From: Dromaius novaehollandiae
Lineage: Eukaryota > Chordata > Aves > Casuariiformes > Dromaiidae
Direction of reading: 5' to 3'
DNA: 64,000 nt
NCBI RefSeq assembly: GCF_036370855.1
Contig: NC_088100.1
Coordinates: 108,048,387 to 108,112,386 of the forward strand
Shown here: positions 1 through 11,100 of the stretch, piece by piece
Position numbering within the stretch: position 1 is the first letter of the stretch
Layout of the letters: the number at the start of each line of letters is the position of its first letter
The notes under the pieces: generated by a model
Told to the model about the DNA's origin: nothing
Database searches by the model: none
What the model saw: the letters and a program-made list of their open reading frames with translations, nothing else
Program-made: the position numbers and the translations under genes

Positions 1-3000
1 CTAGCAAATTCAGGTTTCCTGTAGCTTCAGGTCTTACATTGTTTGTATCTCTATCCTGGAACATCTTCAGTTGTTCTCACATCTCTCTTATCCTCCTTTT
101 TGTCCTGCCATGAAAGACAGACATGCTAGTAAAAACAATGTATGAGGTGACTGCTGCCAAACAGGAGAATGGATAGCAATGCATTCTCCCTGCCTCTCTC
201 TCCCCCGAGTGCTCATCAGCTCTCTGTAAGCTAGCCAAGCTGCTAATTTTTACAAAATGACCAGGAATTTAATATCCTTGAATCTTCTGTCACTGCCATA
301 GCTGAAATTGTCCTAAGTGTTCAAAAGCATGAGTGTTTTGGGGGGTGAAAGATGAGGGAGATAAAGGGCTTCAGTGTACGATCAGTTCAATATGGTACTG
401 AGAAAGCGAGGTACTCCTCTCAAAAATTTTTTTAGCTGTTCTATTTCTGTTTTCTCTGATCCACAAATGGAGAAGATCTCCCTAAACACTCACAAGAAAA
501 AGTGCATCAGTCACATTCCCAGGGTTTTCTTCCAAAGGTGCTATACCTTCTATCTCTGGGAGTCAAAACTGCTCTGAGATGCCAAAACACTACCATGACT
601 CAAGTGGAGACTCCAGCTGGTGTAGCTTGATAAAAGCAGTTATGAGCCCCAAGTTATTAAGCACTGAGCAAAGTGCTCAGAGATGGTATGCTGGTGCTGT
701 CTGAAGTGAGGCTTTCAAAACCAGGACTGTAGCCTCCAGTGCAAATTTTGTCTGTACCTTTAAGGTTGATAGTCCCAGTAGCAATGGCATTAATCTTCTT
801 GTCTGCAATAAGAGTGACAACAGTGTTGCTACTATCAATCTATTTACTCCTGAGGCATATTTGGGAGCCAAGCGAACAACTCCGAATGTTGATTACTAGA
901 CTATTTCTTTCCCAAGTGGATAAATATCAATGTTTAAAATCAGCAAAAACTGATTTCTAACTTAGGTTATATGCACTTTTCCTCTAAGAAAATAAAGCAA
1001 TTTGACATTAGATTCCAAATCATGAAAAACTGTATGCATTCCCAAATCTATAAAAGCTATTAGAATAATTTAGATAAAATACTCTAATTTCAGCTAGGGC
1101 ATCCTTGCTGTTGGAGCTGTAAATTCACATCACTGAGCTAATCGAATCACTAGCTAGGCACCTGAAATAAGAAGGGTTGAGTGCCAGATCAGCTTTTGAC
1201 AACTGCATCTTCTCTTGGATATGCAGGGAAAATTTTCCACAAGTAGTTTGTTCAGCTAGTTCAGATCAATCTCTACTATGTTCCAAGTTAAAAAATCAGA
1301 GGTTGAGTATGTGTGTTGGATACCCTGGGCCTGGAAGATACCATCCAAATTCTGTTCCTGCCCTAAAACTACACTTGTAAAGCTTTTCTGTTGGGGCTCT
1401 CTTTTGAGATGTGATGAATACATCCTTCTTTCCTCACTAGCTGGGAATTTAACATCACAACGGCCCTGAGAGGTACTGAATATCCATGCGCTCTTCCCTC
1501 CATTGAAACCCCAGGCACACAGAGAGTGAGCATTGTTGGTTCTCTGCTTTAATTGCAGTGTGCTGGAAGGTCTCATAAAACAGGATAAAAACTATGATAA
1601 AAAGTCTAAAAAAAAAGCTATATATGAAGGCTGAAAAGTTCAAATATAGACATGTCCTGGGGTACAGATTTGGGCATGGTGAGATCCAAACTTGAGGTTG
1701 ATTTTAAGCATTTATGTTTAAATGAAAAGTAGGAGGGGAGAATGTGCATTATAAGAAGTAATTATGATACTAATCTTGCTCTGTTTGCCGTAGATGTTAA
1801 TAGCGAATAAATTTTTTGCATGTAGGTCTAATGAAGCTTGGTCCTTATGTTCTTCAGGAGTGTAAAGCATTATGGCCAAACTGGTAAGTGAGTAACTTGA
1901 TCGTATTTCATAAAAGTGTCAGATACTGAAGAGTGGGGATTTTACATTTAAAATGGTGAATTAGCCATATTTTGGATAGTGTGAAAATTTTTCACCAATC
2001 ATTTTGATCCCTTAGAAAATTTAGGCATGCTCACAGCCTCAGAAGACTCTACATTCTTTTTTTTTGTTTAAATTCTTCACAGTAAATTGGTGAATTTTGA
2101 AAATGGTATTTAAAAACCATTAGTGAATACCATTGTGCCGTATTCCCATGGCTTTGTTTTCCTAATATGCTATTATTAAGGTCTGAATGGATGTATTTAG
2201 TGATTTGATTTTGCTATTAATATATTGCATCATTGTAATAATGAAGCATAAGTCTTTAGTCTTTATTTTCAGTTAAAGACTTCTGATTCACTGGATGCTC
2301 TCTCAAGCTGTCCAACCCTCACCCCCTTTACAGGGCAGAGCGAGGAGGACTTCAAGGATAATACTTACTTTAAATCTACACCATCTACCTTTTGGGACCC
2401 TGTTAGATCCTACAATTTAAGTATCCTTAGCTGGGGTCAGTATTTAGGCAGGAGATTATCCAGGAACATGAAAGTGCTATGGGAAGTGCTTGAGGTTTTT
2501 CCATAGAAGTCTTGTCTTCTGTGTAAACAACTTCTTGTCTGGGTGTGGAAGGACATGACTGCTTGGGGTTCCCCAATGTCGGGAAGACTCTATGGCGTAC
2601 AAAACTCGTATCATAACTGTGCATTGACTTTTAAGACTCAATGGTTCTTTTGCAAGGGAAAGGGTAGCCAGACAAAAATCCAATTAAAATTGAATTCCTG
2701 TGCAGTTTTAGTGAGACGTGTTCTTAATATCATTGTCTCAGTTGCTGGAGAGTGTTATAGTTTGTGCTGGTATATTTTATGGTGAGCAAATATATTCTTG
2801 TTTACTGCTGTAACATCATATCTAAAGTTATACATCAGTTTCAGTTCCTTTGAACAAAAGTGTAAACAGATCAAGTTGTGGTCTAGGAAGCAGATTGCCT
2901 GGATCTAGGAATTTATAGCTACAGCTAATGGCAACTTTGCACTCCTGGCAGTTGGTGTAACTTAGAGCTGCTCTTAAACCACTTTCATTTATGCAGATGG

Positions 3001-6000
3001 ACTGGCTCAGCACCTGGCTGGCTGGCTGAAAAAAGCTTTTAAAGAAAGTTTGCAACAGATCTGAGTAAGAATACTGCATATTGACAGGTTACTAGTACTT
3101 TTACTGTAGAAATGGACTGTTTTGATTTATCAAGATGATTTTTTGGGGGAAAAAAACCACAAAGTAGAAAAAGTGGCTCAACCCAAGTCAGCCCCCAGCA
3201 AACTGCTATGGGATGTTAGAAACAATTCCAGAATCAGAAGGGCCTGGAACACAAAAGAACACGAAAGGTTTAAAAAGTGACTTTCTCCCAGGAAAGTGTT
3301 AATGATTAAAGAGGACCAGGCTGAAATGCAGGCCCCACAGAAGATTCTGATAAGGTTAAACCTGCCTCAGTTACCATCAAGAGATGGCAATCCCTCTGTG
3401 CATACTGTGGTTTTAATGTTTTTCCCTCCATACGCTTCATTCATACTAGTCAACTAAGCAGTGATTTTGTCACAGTATCTGACTACTGATCTTGCAGAGA
3501 AGTACAGCAGGTGTTCAAACCTGGACAAAACTGATAGGTAAATATGTTTGATGCCCAAGGCACTGCAGCATGGGCATGATCTGAAAGCAAAAGACTGGCA
3601 GAATTTCATTCTTGCAGAGATAAAGACCTGGTGCCTGAAACCTGAAGGATTGTACCTTGAGCTTAAAAGGAGAGACAGAAATCACTGCAAGTTTTAACTC
3701 CATGTTTTTAAACTACCATCTGAGATCAAATGCTTTTTCTGTTTGATCCTGCTATGAAGTCACAATACTGGATTTGTCATGTCACAATTATTTTCCTAGT
3801 GATAGTCTGTGATATGCAATGATATCATGTTAATTCTGTGTAAGATCAAACACAAGGTCACAGCGGGCAGTGAAGAAAATCCAAGTAATACATAGAGATT
3901 GTCAGCCTTGCTATAGAAAGACAAAAACATACCAACTAGTGTTTCTTTTTCATGCGCTCAATACTTTTCTTCACAAGTTTGTTATATCTGTGAACTTCTC
4001 AGGAAAACTAAGTCTGTAAATTAACTTGCTGAATATCTGCAAAGTAGTCTTACTTGCTGATAATCTTCATATAAGAATTATAGAATATTCTCCTAAAGAG
4101 CAAAAAGAAAGGGTATTTTGCAGTGTATATTCAGTACTGGAGATCCGTGTTTTCCTCTTGCTTGTTAATTTGACTTGCTCAGGCTATCTGGAACTCCCTT
4201 CCTGTTTCCCTCCAAGACATTGAGTCACTTCCTTTCTTTAAATAAAAATCCCTTTCATTTCTCTTTAAGTGATGATGGATTCTCTTTCAAGAATTCTGAT
4301 AAAATCAACTGAATTATATATAGATTTTCACATTCTAGATGACCAAAATCATGCAATTAGAGATGTTAAAATTAGAGCTTACAGCACTGTGTCTGTACTC
4401 AGAATTTTACAAATTACTGAAAGTAGCTTGTTGTCTAAGAGTATATTTTAATGAAATTTTAATTTCTTGTTTAACCAACAGATGGGAAATTTTAGATTTG
4501 CAGATGAAATGATAATTTATTCAAACCACTTTTATTTGCTATACAAGGAATGCAGATTTGCAACACAAACATGAAAGTATATTTACTTTCCTGTTATGTA
4601 ATAAACAAATACACAGAAAAGTTGAATTTTGCTTTTAGTAAAACGTTTCAGGCCCAGTCATCTACCAGTAAAAGGGGTAAAATGCCACTGAAGATTTCAC
4701 AGTCATATTCATTGATAAGGTCATTACATCTGGCCTGTTTTTTAGCGTAGATAAAAGCACATGGTTGTTACTACTTTCTTAATGCAATTTACTACATACA
4801 CACCTACATACATACGCTCCCTCAACGTGTACAAATTTGAGAATTTGTATTACCCCAAAGTGAGTGTTGTCCCCCACATACTTTCTCCAATTTACTAGCT
4901 GGTAGGAAAACAGAGAAAATATTGTTAAGATTTTCTGTGTATGTACTTACACTATGGCTGCTGGTGTAAGACACTGGGTAGACATATTAATAGGTAAGTA
5001 CAAAGAAGACTGAAGATGTCAGTTTAAGCCATGGTCCAAATTCACTGTTGGTACCGTGAAGTGGAATTACATGAGTTACAGTCCTGGAGCTACAGCAGGG
5101 ATTTTGGGCTGTAATCCTCCATATGATCCTCCATGTCAAAAATACCATTCAGGGATAACTGACATAATTCTAAGTGAAGTTCAAGGTTCAAATCTGAGCT
5201 TGCTGAGCTAAATATTGGTTTATACTCTGTCCTACATAGTGTAATATACTTTTCAGTAGGGATGATTTAAGCTGCCACACCAGTTCTGTCTTTATTTGTG
5301 TATATGCAGTCCATTGACTGTAACAGAGCTATAACAATAAAAGTAGGTATAGAATTTAGCCATTTACTGTATGGAAAAACTGACTTGTGTTTTATATTTA
5401 GCAATATATTTATTTTAATCCATCTATCCTACTGCCTTTATCCATCTATCCTGATGCCAACGTGCTTTATTATTATATCACTGTAAAAGGGCTGACTTGA
5501 AATGTATATGGATAAACTGTCAATAGAAAATAAAAAATCCTAGGGAAAAAGAATGAAGTCTAAAGACCTTACAAGTTGTTACCTTCTTAGTCACATGTTG
5601 TGAAACTTTGTATCTCTAAAGGAATATCAGTGTTGCCTTCATTGTATTTAAAAATTACTTTTCACTTTGCAAATTTCCTTTAGTCATTTCTGATTGACAT
5701 AAGGAATACTGATGTCTTTGTGTATTTTATCCTTGATGAAATCTCATCTGGAATTTACTGCGCCCTGCACTGGGCCTGAATCGGCGCAGAGGAAGGCAGC
5801 TATGGAGAGCAAGGGCAGGGAGACCTGTCCTGACCGGGAGGACAGAGGAGCTTGTCCAGTTGAGTTTAGGAAAGCAAGGGATGGAAGAAATGTGTTCTTT
5901 CAAACAGAATAGAGATTAAAAAATCAGGGAAAAGGAACAATTTAAATTACAGGACAATGTTAGTGAGCAGTGGAAGTACGTGAAGAAATTTAGACTAGAA

Positions 6001-6850
6001 GTTAGAAGGAGGTTTCTGGTTGTTTAGAAACTGAGATTTCCAAATATCCTTCCTATACAAATAGCAGGGAAAGCCTACCCTGCCCTCAAATATTTGGGGT
6101 TTGAAAAGTTTATGAAGAGAAGTATATGAAATGGATTTCTGAGGCAGAAGAGGAGTGAATGCCGTGACCCCATGGACTCCCTCCTTCACATGTTGCCGGC
6201 CTGTCCGGTTTTCCAGAAAGTGGCCGAAGGCTTCTCTGAATCTTTCCTCTGAAATGTAGCTGCTGCCGCCACATCAATGCACCGAGATATGCCCGTCGGG
6301 ACCCCTCCCGAGGCTTTCCTCATGCCAAGTAGGAAGTCATGGGAAAAGATCCGTTTTGCTTAACGGGACGACTCACATGCACAGGTACCTTTGCATGCAC
6401 TGCATCACGGCAGAAGGGGGTCCACAGTGATGAGAGGTTTGTTGCTCCTTTTTCTGAAGTCACATCTCAATGAATTTGCACTTTCCTTACTCTGAATGTT
6501 TCCATGAACTAATTTCTTTATATAGAGACATATGGGAGAATAAATCACTTGTGGGATAAAAATCCTTAATAGTGTCAGAGAAGCATAAATATAGAATTAT
6601 AGGCTCTTTTGCTCTCACTGGCGTGGCTGAATAGGTGGGAATTACACCCATTATGTGCCGTTTTAGTTAAATTGTTACCCTGAGGGCTTAGGCCAATGCT
6701 CCATCTCCGACTAGAAAACAAAGGACTAATATACAGAGATACGGGTGAATTTTTGCTTTGCGAACGAGCTGCCAATTTTTTTTCCTGCAGAAGTTGCACA
6801 ATTTAAATTCAAATTTTAGAGATTGTTAAATCCATCCCCAGGGCTGATTC
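1..6850. other. Upstream flank of RTN4, no supported gene
   Basis: AT-rich DNA in which I see no recognisable gene, RNA gene or intact mobile element. Short open frames occur on both strands but lack protein-family similarity and credible splice context. The one partial exception is a 60-codon frame on the - strand at 657-839, treated as a finding. GC content rises from about 6,200, where CpG dinucleotides start to appear, leading into the RTN4 promoter island. Confidence 0.6.
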
Positions 6851-7197
6851 ACCCCGGCGTGGGCGGATAAACAAGCTTACCTTCTCTGCAGACGTCTCCT
6901 CCCCGCCCAGGCAGCGGAGTGCCCAGCACACTTATTTTTTGTTTTTAGGCAAGTTTTTTTTTTTTTTGGCACCCCGTCTCGGTTAGTCTCTGCTGCGGTT
7001 CCCAAAGAGCCCCCCGGGAGGGCGCAGGCCGCCCGCCCCGCTCCGCGGCAAAGCCCGCAGCGCGGCCGCTCCCCGCCCCGCGGCTTCCTCTCCTGGGCCG
7101 AAACCTCCGGCTTCTGGACCCTTGTAAAGGAAAAAAAACCCCAAAACCCCAAACCCCACAATATCAGTAACTAAAGCACCCCGGCGGCCGGCAGCGC

Positions 7198-7204
7198 TGA
7201 CTCA
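7198..7204 (+). promoter_or_regulatory. AP-1 consensus site (distal)
   Basis: Perfect TGACTCA about 520 bases upstream of the RTN4 start codon, inside the CpG island. Occupancy is inferred from the motif only. Confidence 0.4.
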
Positions 7205-7531
7205 CGAGCGGGCGCCCCCAGGCGGGGGGGGCTGCGGGCACCGCCCCGGGCACGTTTTGGCGGTGACGCAGCCCCGCAGCCCCCCACAGGCGCGACCCCC
7301 CCAACCGGGAGCCCGCGGGCGGGGCCGGGCGGGGCAAGCACCCCCCCGGCAGCCGCGCCCCGCATTCTCTGCGCTGAACTTTACCCGACTTCGCCACCGC
7401 CCCTTCGCCGCAGCCCGCCGCGCCGCGCCGCGCCCCGCCCCCCCGCTCGCTGAATATTCATGAACGGCCACACCCCCGGTGCCGCGCCTCACTGGCCCGC
7501 GCCGGCGGCTAGCGGCGCCCCGCGCGCTCCT

Positions 7532-7536
7532 ATTGG
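7532..7536 (-). promoter_or_regulatory. Inverted CCAAT box
   Basis: ATTGG within CTATTGGCCGG, about 190 bases upstream of the RTN4 ATG. This is a usual spacing for an NF-Y site in a TATA-less CpG promoter. The motif is seen; function is inferred. Confidence 0.45.
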
Positions 7537-7592
7537 CCGGTGGAGCCGCCGCTCGCCGCCGGCCCCCGCGCTCGGCACCGCCCCCCCAGCGG

Positions 7593-7599
7593 TGACTCA
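7593..7599 (+). promoter_or_regulatory. AP-1 consensus site (proximal)
   Basis: A second perfect TGACTCA, 57 bases downstream of the CCAAT box and about 125 bases before the ATG. Two identical sites inside one GC-rich promoter are more than expected by chance, but function is inferred. Confidence 0.45.
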
Positions 7600-7725
7600 A
7601 CAGGGCGTGGAGGCTGGTCCCGCAGCGGCGGCGGCGCAGCCCTCGCCCTCCCCCCGCGGCAGCCACCGGAGCCGGCAGGCACAGCCCAGCCCAGCGCACT
7701 CATTGTTCCGCTAGCTCCGGGCACC

Positions 7726-8161
7726 ATGGACGAGCTGGACCAGTCCCCCCTGGTCTCCTCCTCCTCCGGGCCAGCGCGGCCGCAGCAGCCCCAGTTCAAG
7801 TACCAGTTCGTGCTGGACGACGAGAAAGACGAGGAGGAGGAGGAAGAGGAAGAGGAGGACGAGGACTTCGACGAGCAGCTGGAGGTGATGGAAAGGAAGC
7901 CGGCCGCGCCGCCCGCCGCCGCCCTGCCCGAGCGGCCGCCGCAGCTGCTGAACCTCGGCGGCCCCACCGAGCTTCCTCTCCCCGCCGCCGCCCCGGAGCC
8001 GCCGCCGTCCGACCGGAGCCCCCCGGGGGCCGTCTCCTCCTCCTCCGCCGCCGCCACGCCGTCCCCCGCGCAGGAGCAGCCGCTGGCCCCCGCCCGGCCC
8101 GCTCAGCCCGAGCCCATCCTCGGCGGCCCCCGCAGAAAGGGGTCCTCCTCCGGCTCGGCCG
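7726..8161 (+). CDS. RTN4: RTN4 exon 1 (common N terminus of Nogo-A/B)
   Basis: Encodes residues 1-145 plus the first base of codon 146. The start is chosen because [13 protein letters not shown] aligns with the mammalian [13 protein letters not shown] and the ATG context GCACCATGG is near optimal. The frame stays open upstream, so homology decides the start. Then follow FKYQFV (about residues 24-29), an acidic run of Asp/Glu (about 31-50), EVMERKPAA (53-61) and a long Pro/Ala/Ser-rich disordered stretch ending GSSSGSAG. The donor is G|GTGAGT at 8162. About 145 aa against 185 in human: the shortfall lies in the proline-rich part. The N terminus is cytosolic in known RTN4. Confidence 0.96.
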
Positions 8162-11100
8162 GTGAGTGCCGTGGTCCTTGGAGCCGGCCCCCGCCAGGCG
8201 CGCTCCCCGTCTCCCCACTCCCGCCGGGCGGCTGCCGCCCTCCCTTTGTCTGCCGCCCCGCGGCCTCCCCGCGCCGCCCCGCTGGGGCGCCGCCCGCCCC
8301 CACGGCTGGCCGCGCTCCCCGCCCCGGGTCGGCTCATTGGGGAAAAGGGATTTTTTTTCCTTTTTTTTTTTTTGTTTCCTTTCCCCTCCCCCCCGCTCCC
8401 TTCCCCTCCCCCCCGCTCCCTTCCCCTCCCCGCTTTCTTATGTTAATGGCGGGAGGGGGAAAGCGCCGCCCCGGCTGACCGCCGCGCCTCGCACATGGGC
8501 CGCCCGGGGGCGAGGCCGCAGCGGCCGCCCCGCCCTGCCCCGCCCCGCCCCGCCCCGCGCCGCGCCGCTTGGCAACGGCCGCGTCGCGCGGGGCCGCCGC
8601 GGGGGGTGGGCGGCGGCCGGCGCCGCGGTAACGGCCGTAACCGCCCCTCTCCGGCGGCAGCGGCGCGTGCTCGAGCCAAGCCGGTTCCCGCCACCGCCCC
8701 TTCCCGCCGCCGCCGCCCCCTCGTCGCATTGTCGCCGCTGCGTCAGGGCGGTCTGCGGCGGCGCTGGCGGTCCCCAGCGGCGGGGGGGTGCTGCGGCCCC
8801 GCTCTGGGGAGGGGGGAGGTACGGGTGCTTTTGATCTGAGTCATTTCAAATAAGCCACCTCGCCGGGAGGGGAGCGGGATTAGGGGCAGAGCCGCTCCTC
8901 TCCCAGGCCTGCCTGGCGAGGGCGGGCGGCCAGGCGAAAGGTGGCTCTGCGGGCGGGCTTGGCCGGGCGTGCCGCCCTTCTGTGAAAGCAGGCCTCGGCG
9001 GTAGCGCGCTTCTGCCTCACGCAATCTTAAATCCCCTGGAAAGTGTGAAGGACGTACGCAAGCACAGAAGGCACGCGGAAGGCGTGTTGCGCTAGGTGTG
9101 GTAGCGCTGGAAAACATGTCAGCCTCACATCGTGCGTATGCCCCTGCAGTCGCAGATAGCCATCGCTGTGGCTTGGGGCCTGCGTGGAGAGAGTACCTCC
9201 ACTGACAGATGTCCCTGTAATGTTGGGGTGCTCCCCGGTTCGAAGCTGGCGCACTGCTACCCACCGAGCAATCGCCAGTACTGCTAAAACACCAAAATTG
9301 TGCTTGCAAGGCCTCTAAATCCAGGGGCTGACCAACGTGTGGCAGGCTGGTTGCAACTGTACCTTGGCTCCGCTTGCCCTTGGTTTGAAATACAAGAACT
9401 AACTTGAGGTGATCAAAACAATGAAAATGAGCAAGTCGAGGTGCCTTCTTATGACGAAAGTCGTTTCTTATCTTAGTATTGTCTTACTGCCGCATTGCAT
9501 AGGTCTTAAAGATGCAGGATTTCCATAATGACTTGATATTAAGGTATGAATAAAAGTGGTACTCCTGGCTTAATTAAAAAAGCCTGGAACACAATAAAAA
9601 GCCTTCGTTAAACATGAATTAAATTTTGTTTTCTTGGAGTTTTCACCGTGCATTTAATTTGTGTATGTGAGAGGACTTCATGGTTGTGCTGTTTTCCTTC
9701 CGGAAGTCTAGGTGCTACTGTTTTGCTCTTTTACTAGCTCTCAGAGTAACAGTATGCTGAGCACTCTTTCATTTCCACCCTTTGGAGGGCAGATAATCGC
9801 ATGAGCTTGCAAAAGATTTACGAGGAGCAATAATACATGATAGGTGAACAGAAATTTTTCTGGGTAAGTTGTTTGGGTGGAGCTGTGGAAAGTTTGAGCA
9901 GAACGGAATGGAAGGAATGGGATCAACCAGATCTTGCTGTTGCCTTTATCCCTACTTTTCAAAGCATGATTTCTAGAGCTTTTTCTTTTTCTTTTTTTTT
10001 TTTCCTTCTCTCCTCCTCTCCTTACTCCCTGCCCCCAGAAAGGGAAGGGAAGGCAAGGAGCAGAATAATTCCTGAAATATTTCTTCTTTATAAGAGTAGA
10101 TAGAGTGAAGGAGATGTATTTCAAGAGTACGAGAACTGGGTAGTGTTGGTGAGAAGCGGTGTAAAAGACTTACAGGATTTAATTGGAAGGGACAGATTCA
10201 TCAGTGCTGATTAACTTAGAGTTGTGTTTTAGGGAGGCATGACTTCCAGAGACAGGGTGTTGTGACACAGGTACGATGCCTGTCTAATGATTGGTTAGGA
10301 CATAATAAGGTTATGTTTTAAGCACTTGAAACTACCAAATGAAAACTATAAACTGTTTGACAGATGTATTCTCTAGACATGTCACAAATACTTTGGTCCC
10401 CTCAGATGGAGAAGTATTCTATATGTTAAGCATGTTAAGTATCCATTAAACATCAGCACTTTTTTTTGTTAGTTTCAACACCAACTATGTAGGTATAAAA
10501 CCATCTCAATCAAAATATTTAATTTGACTTCAAACTAGTTCAATTCCAGTGTTCCTGTGAAAGTGACAAAATTAAATGCATGTCTGGGGCTTGTGGCAAG
10601 GTGGCCTCAGAACAGCTAGTCCTCTATGATGCTTTCTCCTCTTAGGGTTACGCTCCATTTACTTTTAGGTCTGTTATATGGATTTAAGGTGTAAGTGAAG
10701 AATTTTAGTCCATAATTTAGAGAATATTCTCTTCATACTTAGAATATCAGACTTCGATCTAGGGAGGTTTTCAGTCTAAATAACTTGGAAACTATTTCAA
10801 AGAGATGGAGAAATAGTGGTGCCTATCACAAATATGCGAATAATAGCAAGGATTCTTTTAACTGCAGCAGTGGGTCATAGCGCTGCTTTTTTAGTAGTGC
10901 AGCAGTAGGGAAAATGTATGAGCTAGTTCATGTCCCATTGAAATGTACTATTTATATATCTGGTGGTGTTTTAAAACCTACATACTTCTAATGAGGATCA
11001 ACTAGATATTTATAAATACTCAGCATCGCTGTTATAAGAGACTGCGACATAATTATATGCTACGCTACTCTGTGGCTGTATATCAGCAGGCTACCTTCTT

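Larger units (their letters stand above)
6890..9000 (+). promoter_or_regulatory. RTN4: CpG-island promoter of RTN4 (Nogo-A/B)
   Basis: A stretch of about 2 kb with very high G+C and dense CpG that covers the 5' flank, exon 1 and the start of intron 1. No TATA box is evident just upstream of the ATG. An inverted CCAAT box (ATTGG, 7532-7536) and two perfect AP-1 sites (TGACTCA, 7198-7204 and 7593-7599) are visible. CpG-island promoters with dispersed initiation are typical of broadly expressed genes such as RTN4. The exact start site cannot be read from sequence; it probably lies between about 7,540 and 7,690. Confidence 0.85.

Noticed and set aside
7202-8834. Many long open frames on both strands across the CpG island
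   Set aside because: They are shadows of high G+C content, which removes stop codons; only the [10 protein letters not shown] frame has homology support.
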